From Bacteroidales bacterium (GTDB taxonomy: Bacteria; Bacteroidota; Bacteroidia; Bacteroidales; WCHB1-69), in NCBI GenBank assembly GCA_017535665.1, contig JAFXTS010000030.1:1-64000 (forward strand): DNA of 64,000 nt. Reading direction: 5' to 3'. Positions 7,873 through 15,412 of this stretch are shown piece after piece. A program made the position numbers and the translations under genes. The notes under the pieces were generated by a model. That model was not told the DNA's origin and searched no databases. It saw only the letters and a program-made list of their open reading frames with translations. Each line of letters starts with the position of its first letter. Positions within the stretch are counted from its first letter, which is position 1.

Positions 7873-8904
7873 TTATCTCGGGTCTTGTTTGAAGTTGAAC
7901 TGCTTCTGTCCCCAGTGCATGTTCGATTGGGTGTTGAAGGTGATGACCTCGCTCTCCTGATCGTGCTGCGTGTCGAGGTAGAGATAAAGCGCGAGTGCGA
8001 TAGCCGCGATTTCCTCTTCACCGGCATCGGGACACGAGCGGTGGATGGCCAACGCAATGGCGGCAAGCTCCTCTTCGGTGGGCTGTCCGCCAGAAACCTT
8101 CTTGGCGGGCTGCTGTGCTTTCTTGGCTTCTTTGTTGGCTTTTTTCTCAGCTTCTTTCTTGGAGAACCATCCGAAAATCTTTAATACCAAGAAGATGATG
8201 GCGAGCACCGAGAACACGATGGTCATAGACATCAGCGCCATCTGCCAGCCGTGCGGGTCGTTCTTGGCCAGTTTGTCAGCCTTGCCTTCTCCCGAAAGCA
8301 CCTTGTTGTTGGAACCGGGGGTGGCATCTTTCAAAACCTTACGCTTGTCGGCATTGTTCTTCTTAGCAAAAATGGAATTGTCGCGGTTTTCGGCCACCTT
8401 GCCATCCTCCTCGCAACCGAATGATTGGTCGGCATTGAGCTTGGGAATGGTCACAAGGTCGATGAGCGTCTTGCCATCGGAGCCGATGAGGGCGATGTAA
8501 CGAGTATTCTCTTCAGTGAAGCTGACGTGGAATGTTCCGAGTGTGGGCTGTCCGTCCATGTAGAACAGGACGCAGCTTCTTTGGTAGATGAAGGTGGCGG
8601 GGTCGCCAGCCGGGATGTGGTAGCAGCACGTTTTAAATGCATCGAGAGCCGCCTTGTCGCCCGACTGAGCCGCTGCCAGTCCGGTGGTGTCGTTGGTCAC
8701 GAAACAGCCGCCAATGTTGACGGTGTTGTAGGAGGTGTTGAACACCTCGAACCATGCCGGATGGTTGCCATACTCATCTTCACAAGAGTTGACATTGTTA
8801 GTAAGAACCTCATTCAACCTCAAGTCAATAATGGTCTGCCCGTTGAGCGACAGTCCCATCGTGACGGTGAGGAGCGTGAGAACAAATATTTTCAGTTTCT
8901 TCAT
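7873..8904 (-). CDS. OadG-family gamma/delta subunit of Na+-pumping decarboxylase, extended
   Basis: This is the membrane anchor subunit of the methylmalonyl-CoA decarboxylase complex. The OadG core is a single membrane helix near residues 217-243, then a Lys/Ala-rich stretch and a C-terminal tail that would contact the carboxyltransferase. The 343-aa length is far above a minimal OadG (about 80-130). The extra N-terminus has a signal peptide (MKKLKIFVLTLL..NGQ) and about 180 residues of probable periplasmic domain with several Cys (CEDEYG, CCYH, CEEDG). The extension resembles a lamin-tail-like fold (LNEVLTNN, WFEVFNTSYNTVNIGG), which is an inference. Confidence 0.85.
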   Translation of the reverse strand: MKKLKIFVLTLLTVTMGLSLNGQTIIDLRLNEVLTNNVNSCEDEYGNHPAWFEVFNTSYNTVNIGGCFVTNDTTGLAAAQSGDKAALDAFKTCCYHIPAGDPATFIYQRSCVLFYMDGQPTLGTFHVSFTEENTRYIALIGSDGKTLIDLVTIPKLNADQSFGCEEDGKVAENRDNSIFAKKNNADKRKVLKDATPGSNNKVLSGEGKADKLAKNDPHGWQMALMSMTIVFSVLAIIFLVLKIFGWFSKKEAEKKANKEAKKAQQPAKKVSGGQPTEEELAAIALAIHRSCPDAGEEEIAAIALALYLYLDTQHDQESEVITFNTQSNMHWGQKQFNFKQDPR

Positions 8905-8923
8905 TTCGATTGAAAATTAAAGG

Positions 8924-10483
8924 TTACAGCGGGAGATTGTCGTGTTTCTTGGCCGGGTTCTGGAGGCGTTTGGTGCGCAGTGACTCGAGGGCGCGGATGA
9001 CGCGGAAGCGGGTGTTGCGCGGCTCGATCACATCATCGATGTAGCCGTACTTGGCGGCCACATACGGGTTGGCGAATGCCTTGGTATATTCGGCCTCTTT
9101 GTCGTTGAGGTACTCGGCCTTCTTCGACGGGTCTTCAATGTTCTTCACATCCTTGCTGTAAAGGATTTCCACAGCGCCCTTGCCGCCCATCACAGCGATT
9201 TCGGCGGTCGGCCATGCGTAGTTGATGTCGCCGCGGAGGTGCTTGGAGCTCATCACGCAGTATGCGCCACCGTAGTCCTTGCGGAGGATGACGGTGACCT
9301 TCGGCACGGTGGCTTCGCCGTAAGCGTAGAGCAGCTTAGCGCCGTGCAGGATGATACCGCCGTACTCCTGGCCCGTGCCGGGCAGGAAGCCGGGAACGTC
9401 CACCAACGTCACCAACGGAATGTTGAAGGCGTCGCAGAAACGCACGAAGCGGGCACCCTTGCGGGAAGCGTTGATGTCGAGCACACCGGCTAACCAACCG
9501 GGCTGGTTGGCCACGATGCCGACAGAGATTCCATTGAAGCGAGCAAAACCCACCACGATGTTCTTGGCGTAGTTGGGCTGCACCTCCAAGAATTCGCCGT
9601 TGTCGACGATGCTGCTGATGACCGCCTTCACATCGTAAGGCTTGTTCGGATTTTCAGGGATGAGCTGGTTGAGCACATCGTCCAAACGGTTGATGGGGTC
9701 GTTGCAAGCCATGCGGGGAGCTTCCTCCATGTTATTGGAGGGCAGGAAGCTGAGCAGCTGGCGGATCATGGTGATACCGTCGTCCTCGTTCTCCACAGCA
9801 AAAGAGGCCACACCTGACTTGGTGGAGTGTACGGAAGCACCGCCAAGGTCTTCCACGCTTACCACCTCGTTGGTGACAGTCTTCACCACCTTGGGACCGG
9901 TAACGAACATGTAGCTGGTGTTCTTGGTCATCATGATGAAGTCGGTGAGGGCGGGAGAATAGACCGCACCGCCGGCGCAGGGACCGAAGATGGCGGAGAT
10001 CTGCGGAACGACACCGCTGGCGAGGATGTTGCGCTGGAAAATCTCAGCATAGCCGGCGAGGCTGTTCACACCCTCCTGGATACGGGCACCGCCCGAGTCG
10101 TTGAAACCGATGACCGGTGCGCCCATCTTCATAGCCTGGTCGAGCACCTTGCAAATCTTGTTGGCGACGGTTTCAGAAAGAGAACCGCCGGAAACGGTAA
10201 AGTCTTGTGAGTAAACGAATACGAGACGGCCGTCAACGGTGCCGTAACCCGTGATCACACCATCGGTGAGGGGAGTGTCCTTCTCCATGCCGAAGTTGTA
10301 GCAGCGGTGGGTGGCGAACATGTCGAACTCCTCGAAACTGCCCTCGTCAAGGAATTTCAGGATGCGCTCACGAGCGGTGTATTTGCCTTGGGCGTGCTGT
10401 TTCTCGATGCGTTTTTCGCCTCCGGCTTTACGAGCTATTTCTCTTTTCTCCAACAGCTCGTTGATTTTTTCTTGCATTGTCAT
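8924..10483 (-). CDS. mmdA: Methylmalonyl-CoA decarboxylase carboxyltransferase subunit (MmdA/PccB type)
   Basis: This 519-aa carboxyltransferase moves the carboxyl group of (S)-methylmalonyl-CoA to biotin, giving propionyl-CoA, the last step of succinate-to-propionate fermentation. It has the crotonase-like halves of the family: [15 protein letters not shown] near 131-145 and [11 protein letters not shown] near 168-178 for one active site, then [17 protein letters not shown] near 369-385 and [10 protein letters not shown] in the other. It leads the operon with the OadG and biotin subunits. A second in-frame ATG two codons inside is equally possible. The promoter TATTTTTG lies about 30 bases upstream. 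Confidence 0.95.
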   Translation of the reverse strand: MTMQEKINELLEKREIARKAGGEKRIEKQHAQGKYTARERILKFLDEGSFEEFDMFATHRCYNFGMEKDTPLTDGVITGYGTVDGRLVFVYSQDFTVSGGSLSETVANKICKVLDQAMKMGAPVIGFNDSGGARIQEGVNSLAGYAEIFQRNILASGVVPQISAIFGPCAGGAVYSPALTDFIMMTKNTSYMFVTGPKVVKTVTNEVVSVEDLGGASVHSTKSGVASFAVENEDDGITMIRQLLSFLPSNNMEEAPRMACNDPINRLDDVLNQLIPENPNKPYDVKAVISSIVDNGEFLEVQPNYAKNIVVGFARFNGISVGIVANQPGWLAGVLDINASRKGARFVRFCDAFNIPLVTLVDVPGFLPGTGQEYGGIILHGAKLLYAYGEATVPKVTVILRKDYGGAYCVMSSKHLRGDINYAWPTAEIAVMGGKGAVEILYSKDVKNIEDPSKKAEYLNDKEAEYTKAFANPYVAAKYGYIDDVIEPRNTRFRVIRALESLRTKRLQNPAKKHDNLPL

Positions 10484-10666
10484 GGTTCCTATTTTAGAAG
10501 ATTATATAATTCAAAAATACATCATTCAAAATTGCAAACTATTGAAAATACAACAATTTCCGAATTTTAAAATCGGCTGCAAATTTACATTATTTTTTAG
10601 AGAAAAAAAAGATATTTCAAAAATCGTAAATAATATTGTACTTTTGCCGCTCCAAACAGAAGCGAA

Positions 10667-11218
10667 GTGAGAGAGCTCGTCAGAATTTTCTGGTCGTTTT
10701 TCAAGATCGGCACCTTCACCATAGGCGGCGGTTATGCCATGATTCCGCTGATGGAGAAGGAGCTGGTGGACCGGCGCGGCTGGCTCTCGCGGGAGGAGTT
10801 CTTGGACACGTTGGCGTTGTCGCAGGCCATGCCGGGCGTTTTTGCTGCCAACATGGCCACGGCCGTCGGCATGAAGCGGCGCGGCGTGCTGGGGGCGGCA
10901 TCGGCCATCATCGGCAACATCTTCATGCCGGTGCTGATGATTCTGCTTTTGGCGGTCTTCTTCCGTCACTTCTCCGACAACCACTGGGTGGAGAGCGCCT
11001 TCAAGGGGGTGCGACCCGCTGTGGTGGCGCTCATCGCTGCGCCGGTGTTTAAGATGGCCAAGACCGCTGGCATCTGCTGGCGCAATGCTTGGATTCCCGT
11101 GCTGTCGGCACTGCTGATTGCCTCCCTCGGCGTATCGCCGGTGCTGGTGGTGCTGGCCGCTGCTGCAGGTGGACTCCTCTATGGCGCTATCGTGCGCAGA
11201 AAGGAGAAAAGGCTATGA
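10667..11218 (+). CDS. Chromate transporter, short ChrA, first half
   Basis: This membrane protein of the CHR family is the first of a split pair, each about 185 aa and six helices, that together equal one long ChrA. Characterised long forms export chromate, but most short Bacteroidales pairs are untested. The conserved FFKIGTFTIGGGYAMIPLMEKEL motif region is at residues 10-32, and LSQAMPGVFAANMA follows near 47-60. The start is GTG, about 20 bases after the -7 box TACTTTTG (10639-10646). Its stop overlaps the start of the partner gene (ATGA). Confidence 0.9.
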   Translation: MRELVRIFWSFFKIGTFTIGGGYAMIPLMEKELVDRRGWLSREEFLDTLALSQAMPGVFAANMATAVGMKRRGVLGAASAIIGNIFMPVLMILLLAVFFRHFSDNHWVESAFKGVRPAVVALIAAPVFKMAKTAGICWRNAWIPVLSALLIASLGVSPVLVVLAAAAGGLLYGAIVRRKEKRL

Positions 11219-11778
11219 TTTTCTGGCAGCTGTTCTTTACTTTCTGTAAAATCGGAGCCTTCACTTTTGGTGGCGGTTACGCTATGATTTCGTTGATTTA
11301 CAACGATGTGGTGGGTTATGGCTGGATGACCGAAGCCGAGTTTACCGACATCGTGGCTGTGAGTCAGGCCACGCCCGGTCCTGTGGGCATCAACGTGGCC
11401 ACCTACTCGGGCTATACCGCCGTGGTGAATGCCGGCTTTGACCCGTGGCTGGGTGTGTTAGGGGCGGTGATAGCCTCCTTGGCGGTACTCATCGTGCCTG
11501 TTACATTGATGGTCGTTGTGGTGAAATTCTTGCAGAAGCATCGTGGTAATGTGTTGATAGATAAGATGTTTTCTATTCTACGACTGGCGGTTGTCGGACT
11601 GGTGGCTGCGGCGGCCTTGCAACTCATCACTTTCGTCACTTTCGGACGGGAGCCGTTCCAGATGACCGCCAGCATCCTCATCTTCCTCATCGTTTTTGTG
11701 GCCGCTTTTCGCTACAAGCAGAGCCCCGTGCTGTTGCTGGTTCTCAGCGCGGTCGTGGGAATTGCGCTGTACGCGTGA
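11215..11778 (+). CDS. Chromate transporter, short ChrA, second half
   Basis: This is the second short CHR protein, 187 aa, overlapping the first by four bases. It carries the paired motif FCKIGAFTFGGGYAMI near residues 10-25 and VSQATPGPVGINVA near 49-62. It has about six hydrophobic helices and should be inserted with opposite topology to its partner, as known for short pairs. I chose the ATG at 11215 because translational coupling and the motif position fit; longer in-frame starts would lie inside the upstream gene. Confidence 0.92.
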   Translation: MIFWQLFFTFCKIGAFTFGGGYAMISLIYNDVVGYGWMTEAEFTDIVAVSQATPGPVGINVATYSGYTAVVNAGFDPWLGVLGAVIASLAVLIVPVTLMVVVVKFLQKHRGNVLIDKMFSILRLAVVGLVAAAALQLITFVTFGREPFQMTASILIFLIVFVAAFRYKQSPVLLLVLSAVVGIALYA

Positions 11779-11905
11779 GAGGGGAGTGAGGATGGGATGA
11801 AAGGATGATATAACACTATGATAAAAGGAATAGTTGATAAATGGGTGAATTTATTTGTTTATAATGCTCGTGTCAGATGCACGGAAATCAAAACAAAATT
11901 ATAAA

Positions 11906-12184
11906 ATGAAGACAAAAGACTACATCTATGTCGTTTCGGCAGAATATAGCGGAGGTCTTTCGTTGCGGATCGTTTTCAACGATAAAACAGAGCGGGTGGT
12001 GGATTTTACGGATTTTTTTATCAAACACCCCCACCCCATGTACGACAAATATGCCAACCCTATGAATTTCAAGAAATTCATGTTAAGAGATGGGAATATC
12101 ATTTGGGGTAAAAATGGCAATATGGAATTTCCTGTCGGAGCACTTTACAGGGGAAATCTTGAATTGTGTTGCGACGAGGTGTAA
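11906..12184 (+). CDS. DUF2442 domain protein
   Basis: This 92-aa protein of the DUF2442 family is a small cytoplasmic beta-rich domain often found beside DUF4160 in toxin-antitoxin-like pairs. Here no DUF4160 partner is adjacent. The family pattern is visible: a strand pair (YVVSAEYSGGLSLRIVFNDKTERVVDF), a central acidic/hydrophobic stretch, and the end GNIIWGKNGNMEFPVGALY. The ATG at 11906 follows a short AT-rich 5' region. The role is unknown; a solitary antitoxin remnant is one possibility. Confidence 0.75.
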   Translation: MKTKDYIYVVSAEYSGGLSLRIVFNDKTERVVDFTDFFIKHPHPMYDKYANPMNFKKFMLRDGNIIWGKNGNMEFPVGALYRGNLELCCDEV

Positions 12185-12439
12185 AACTGGCGTTCTGCTG
12201 TGGCGGAAAAATTCCTTCCATTCTTCCAAAATCTTCCTCACAATAATGATGGCTAACGCAAAAATCTCGATAGTTTTCTGGCTTATCCCTTTCATACTAT
12301 TATTTTCTTTATTCTAATTATTATTTATAAATTATTGATATAAAATAAGTTATAAAAATTTTGAATTAAAAATTTCGTTGATGAAGAAAATAATTTCAAA
12401 AATATTGGGGAGGGTGGTTGCAGAATAAAAAAATGTTGT
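12185..12439. other. Intergenic region without recognisable gene
   Basis: This AT-rich gap lies between the DUF2442 gene and the tRNA promoter. I see no convincing reading frame, repeat or hairpin. Confidence 0.5.
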
Positions 12440-12447
12440 ACTTTTGC
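12440..12447 (+). promoter_or_regulatory. -7 box of the tRNA-Arg / rpsP unit
   Basis: TACTTTTG matches the -7 consensus and lies 17 bases before the tRNA 5' end. No second clear box is seen between the tRNA and rpsP, so this promoter may serve both. Confidence 0.55.
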
Positions 12448-12464
12448 AGATCCAAAAAGGAAAT

Positions 12465-12538
12465 GGCCCCGTAGCTCAACTGAATAGAGCATTTGACTAC
12501 GGATCAAAAGGTTACAGGTTTGAATCCTGTCGGGGTCA
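12465..12538 (+). tRNA. tRNA-Arg (anticodon ACG)
   Basis: A full cloverleaf: acceptor GGCCCCG / CGGGGTC, D arm GCTC..GAGC, anticodon stem TTTGA / TCAAA with loop CTACGGA (anticodon ACG at 12499-12501, read as ICG after deamination), and T arm with GTTTGAATC. CCA is not encoded. rpsP starts 36 bases downstream. Confidence 0.96.
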
Positions 12539-12574
12539 CAACTTTTTTTTCATTTTAAACCAAAACATAACGAA

Positions 12575-13150
12575 ATGGCAACTAGAATCAGATTACAGAG
12601 ACATGGTAAGAAGAACCAACCCTTCTACCACATTGTAGTTGCAGATGGTCGGGCACCACGTGACGGTCGTTATATTGAGAGACTTGGCACTTACAACCCG
12701 CTGACCAATCCTGCACAGGTGAAAATCGACTTTGACCGGGCATTGTACTGGGTTGAAGTAGGCGCAGCTCCTTCCGATACTGCACGTGCTCTTCTGAAGC
12801 ACGAAGGCGTGTATCTGATGAAGCATCTCCGTGGCGGTGTCGCCAAGGGTGCTTTCAGCGAAAACGAGGCACAGCGTCGTTTCGAGGCTTGGAAGAACGA
12901 GCACGAGTCGAAGATGAACAACATCAAGCGCGAAGAGGCTGATAACGAGCGCAACACCTTGAAGAAACGTCTTGAGGCTGAAACGAAGGTGAAGGAAGCT
13001 GTGGCTGCTAAGGTGGCTGCCAAGCGTGCCGCTGAAGCCGAAGCCGCTGCTGCTGCACAGAAGGAAGCCGAAGAGGCTGCCGCCGCAGAAGCCGAAGCCG
13101 CTACGACGGAAGAACCCGCCGCCGAGGCTACCGAAACTCCCGCAGAATAA
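12575..13150 (+). CDS. rpsP: 30S ribosomal protein S16
   Basis: S16 stabilises the 5' domain of 16S rRNA in 30S assembly. The first 85 residues are the conserved domain (ATRIRLQRHGKKNQPFYHIVVAD..R.GRYIERLGTYNP). At 191 aa the protein is about twice the E. coli length because of a charged helix and an Ala/Glu-rich tail (about 110-191), known in Bacteroidota S16. The gene follows tRNA-Arg by 36 bases, with a T-run but no strong hairpin between, so read-through from the tRNA promoter is plausible. It ends at a strong terminator. Confidence 0.97.
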   Translation: MATRIRLQRHGKKNQPFYHIVVADGRAPRDGRYIERLGTYNPLTNPAQVKIDFDRALYWVEVGAAPSDTARALLKHEGVYLMKHLRGGVAKGAFSENEAQRRFEAWKNEHESKMNNIKREEADNERNTLKKRLEAETKVKEAVAAKVAAKRAAEAEAAAAAQKEAEEAAAAEAEAATTEEPAAEATETPAE

Positions 13151-13170
13151 TTTTTACTTTGCGATAGTGA

Positions 13171-13201
13171 AAAAGGGCATCCATTCGGATGCCCTTTTTT
13201 T
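13171..13201 (+). terminator. rpsP terminator
   Basis: GGGCATCC / GGATGCCC with a four-base loop (13175-13194) and a T-run, 24 bases after the rpsP stop. Confidence 0.92.
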
Positions 13202-13268
13202 GTTTTCTCAATGTCCCTACTCTGCGGCACGGATCTGTTCTTCACTCTCAACTTTATCGATCTCTCGC

Positions 13269-13928
13269 TCAGCGATTAGGCTTTCGATAATTATTCCGGC
13301 TTTGGTACATCCTTTCCCTAATGCCGCCCTCTTCCACAAAACGATTCTGCATGGTTTCCAATAACTTGTAAAGCATATATATCGCCTGATGGACAAGTGT
13401 GATACATAGATTAGCAATCTCCTCGTCATTCATTCTTGTGATTCTTTCAGCATACTCGTTCAAAATTTGTTCGCTTCGGGCATACTGCCTCATCTTTTCA
13501 AATCTCGGGTGCAGGTTATCCCATTGCTTTAATTTCCGTACTCTCAAATAGTCTTCATAGTCAATGAGCAACTCCTCCAAGCTGGCTTTCGCCACATTTG
13601 TCAATTTAATTTCTGTTTCGCTTGAAGTAGCTGCTGCCTGATTTCCCTCGGCAATGTTCTGTTTGCCGCTACGCGCAGCCTGCACCATCTGATCCACGGT
13701 CCGGTCTCCCCTTCGCAGGTAGTTTTGAGTAAAATAGTAGGTGATATCGTAAATCATCTCAGTGACCTGATAGACTCTTAATTGGCGATAATAACCATGC
13801 TGCGGAAGAAAGGTGATTTTTTGTGAGGCCTGACTATCCGAAGTGGCATCTGCTTTCCGGCTGTTATGGTTGCTGTGATTGCTGCGGCTGCTCTGACTAC
13901 TCTGACTACTCTGATTATTCTGATCCAT
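13269..13928 (-). CDS. Four-helix bundle protein (23S IVS-protein family)
   Basis: This 219-aa protein belongs to the four-helix bundle family first found in 23S rRNA intervening sequences and common as single genes in Bacteroidota; its biochemical role is unknown. The core runs from about residue 40, with the family pattern AARSGKQNIAEGNQAAAT followed by helix-rich segments. The N-terminus before it is a Ser/Gln/Asn/His low-complexity tract (SSQSSQSSRSNHSNHNS), apparently from a short tandem DNA repeat. I chose the ATG at 13928 over an upstream TTG. The C-terminus is basic. Confidence 0.82.
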   Translation of the reverse strand: MDQNNQSSQSSQSSRSNHSNHNSRKADATSDSQASQKITFLPQHGYYRQLRVYQVTEMIYDITYYFTQNYLRRGDRTVDQMVQAARSGKQNIAEGNQAAATSSETEIKLTNVAKASLEELLIDYEDYLRVRKLKQWDNLHPRFEKMRQYARSEQILNEYAERITRMNDEEIANLCITLVHQAIYMLYKLLETMQNRFVEEGGIRERMYQSRNNYRKPNR

Positions 13929-14225
13929 AAACTTGTCTTTGATTGTTAACAAAATTTCACATTATTCACTGAGAATGATTTTGAGTGCAAAAATACAAAA
14001 AATATGTTAAACATAAGTGCAATCTATGTTATTGATCAGAAATTTATTTCTTCAATAGTTAATATAATATGATATAATCTTATATTTTACTAAAATTTCA
14101 TCTTTCAAATCTTAGTCCCTTCACCTCTCAACTTTTAACTTTTAACTCTCAACTGAAAATCAGCCCCGCCACTCCCGACAGCCCCACTTTTCATCCCTTC
14201 ATCTTTTCATCATATACTCCCATCC
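13929..14225. other. Intergenic region without recognisable gene
   Basis: This AT-rich gap contains the upstream region of the four-helix gene (minus strand) and, nearer hemW, several stretches of CTTTTAACTTTTAACTCTCAAC-like pyrimidine-rich simple sequence. No gene or strong hairpin is seen. Confidence 0.45.
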
Positions 14226-15353
14226 TCACCCCTCCGCAAACAGCTCCTCCGCCACCGCGTCGGCAAACAGCAGTCCCGCCTCGGTGAGCCGCACGGCTGC
14301 CCCGTCCCGCCGGTACAAATCGCTCCGCACCCGCTGCAGCTGCCGCAGGAACTGCGCCTTACGCTCCGCCCCGAACTTCGCCTCCATCTCCGCCAACGAT
14401 ATGCCCTCGCAGGTGCGCAGCCGCAACAGCACGTACTCGTCGTACTGCTGGTCCAGAGTCAGCAACTCCTCCTCGCGGTCGGGCCGCCCACAGGCCATCC
14501 CCTCCACATAGCGTTTCAGGTCTGCCACGTTCCACTGCCGCACCGGATGGCAGTACGAGTGCGCCGCCGGCCCCAAGCCCAAGTACGGCTCTCCCGTCCA
14601 GTAGGCATGGTTGTGCCGCGAGATGCGGCCCTCTTTCGCAAAGTTGGAAATCTCGTACTGCTGGAAGCCCGCCTTAGCGGTCATCTCCCTCAGAATCAGG
14701 AAGTCGCGTTCGGTGTCGGCCTCTTCGGGCAGGTAGGGCTGCCCCTCCCGCACCCGCCGCGCCAGCAGGGTGTTCTCCTCCACCGTCAGCGAGTAGCACG
14801 ACAAGTGTACGATGGGCAGGCGCAGCGCCGTGGCTAACTCCTGCCGCCACATCTCGCCGCTGCGGTAGGCGATGTCGTAAATCAGGTCGATGGAGAGGTT
14901 GTCGAAGCCGGCCTTCGCCGCCTCCTGCACGGCCGAGAGCGCCATGGCCGCATCGTGCCGCCGGTTCAACAGCCGCAGAATGTTGTCGTCGAACGACTGC
15001 ACACCTATGCTTAACCGGTTGATACCTACCGTCTTCAATGCCGACAGATAGTCGGCCGTAAGCTGCTCAGGATTGGCCTCCAGGGTGATCTCCGCCGAAG
15101 GCGAGAAGGTATAATATTGCTGGAGTTTTTCCATCAGCCGCTCCAACTCCGCCGGCGTGCAAAGCGAGGGCGTTCCCCCACCTATATATAAAGTGTCAAT
15201 GTTTTTTTCAGGAAGAAAATCTTTTCTCAACACCATCTCCTTGAACAACCCCTCCCAATACTCCGCACGCCGCTGTAGCGAGGCCACCGAGTAAAAGCTG
15301 CAATACACACACTTTTGCTTGCAGAACGGGAAGTGGATGTAAATTCCGGCCAT
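14226..15353 (-). CDS. hemW: Radical SAM protein HemW (HemN-like)
   Basis: This radical-SAM haem chaperone is long annotated as oxygen-independent coproporphyrinogen III oxidase. It binds haem and delivers it, and lacks the CPO activity of true HemN. The SAM-cluster motif CKQKCVYC has its three cysteines at residues 11, 15 and 18; GGGTPS near 60-65 contacts SAM. The C-terminal HemN_C domain spans about 285-370. The 375-aa length and absence of the HemN N-terminal extension favour HemW. The gene is GC-richer than average. The upstream gene on the same strand is the C25 protease, separated by a terminator. Confidence 0.93.
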   Translation of the reverse strand: MAGIYIHFPFCKQKCVYCSFYSVASLQRRAEYWEGLFKEMVLRKDFLPEKNIDTLYIGGGTPSLCTPAELERLMEKLQQYYTFSPSAEITLEANPEQLTADYLSALKTVGINRLSIGVQSFDDNILRLLNRRHDAAMALSAVQEAAKAGFDNLSIDLIYDIAYRSGEMWRQELATALRLPIVHLSCYSLTVEENTLLARRVREGQPYLPEEADTERDFLILREMTAKAGFQQYEISNFAKEGRISRHNHAYWTGEPYLGLGPAAHSYCHPVRQWNVADLKRYVEGMACGRPDREEELLTLDQQYDEYVLLRLRTCEGISLAEMEAKFGAERKAQFLRQLQRVRSDLYRRDGAAVRLTEAGLLFADAVAEELFAEG

Positions 15354-15362
15354 GGCAGATTC

Positions 15363-15391
15363 AAAAAAAGGCGTCCCGTGGAAGAGACGCC
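15363..15391 (-). terminator. Terminator of the C25 protease gene
   Basis: Read on the minus strand, GGCGTC / GACGCC form a stem followed by a run of seven T (the A-run 15363-15369 on the plus strand), 22 bases after the protease stop. Confidence 0.75.
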
Positions 15392-15412
15392 TGTTATCTT
15401 GGTTTGAAAAGT

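Noticed and set aside
12543..12550. Terminator between tRNA-Arg and rpsP
   Set aside because: There is a T-run but no hairpin apart from the tRNA itself, so I left it as possible read-through.
13269..13928. Four-helix protein as an rRNA intervening sequence
   Set aside because: The family name comes from 23S insertions, but this gene is a normal intergenic gene far from rRNA.
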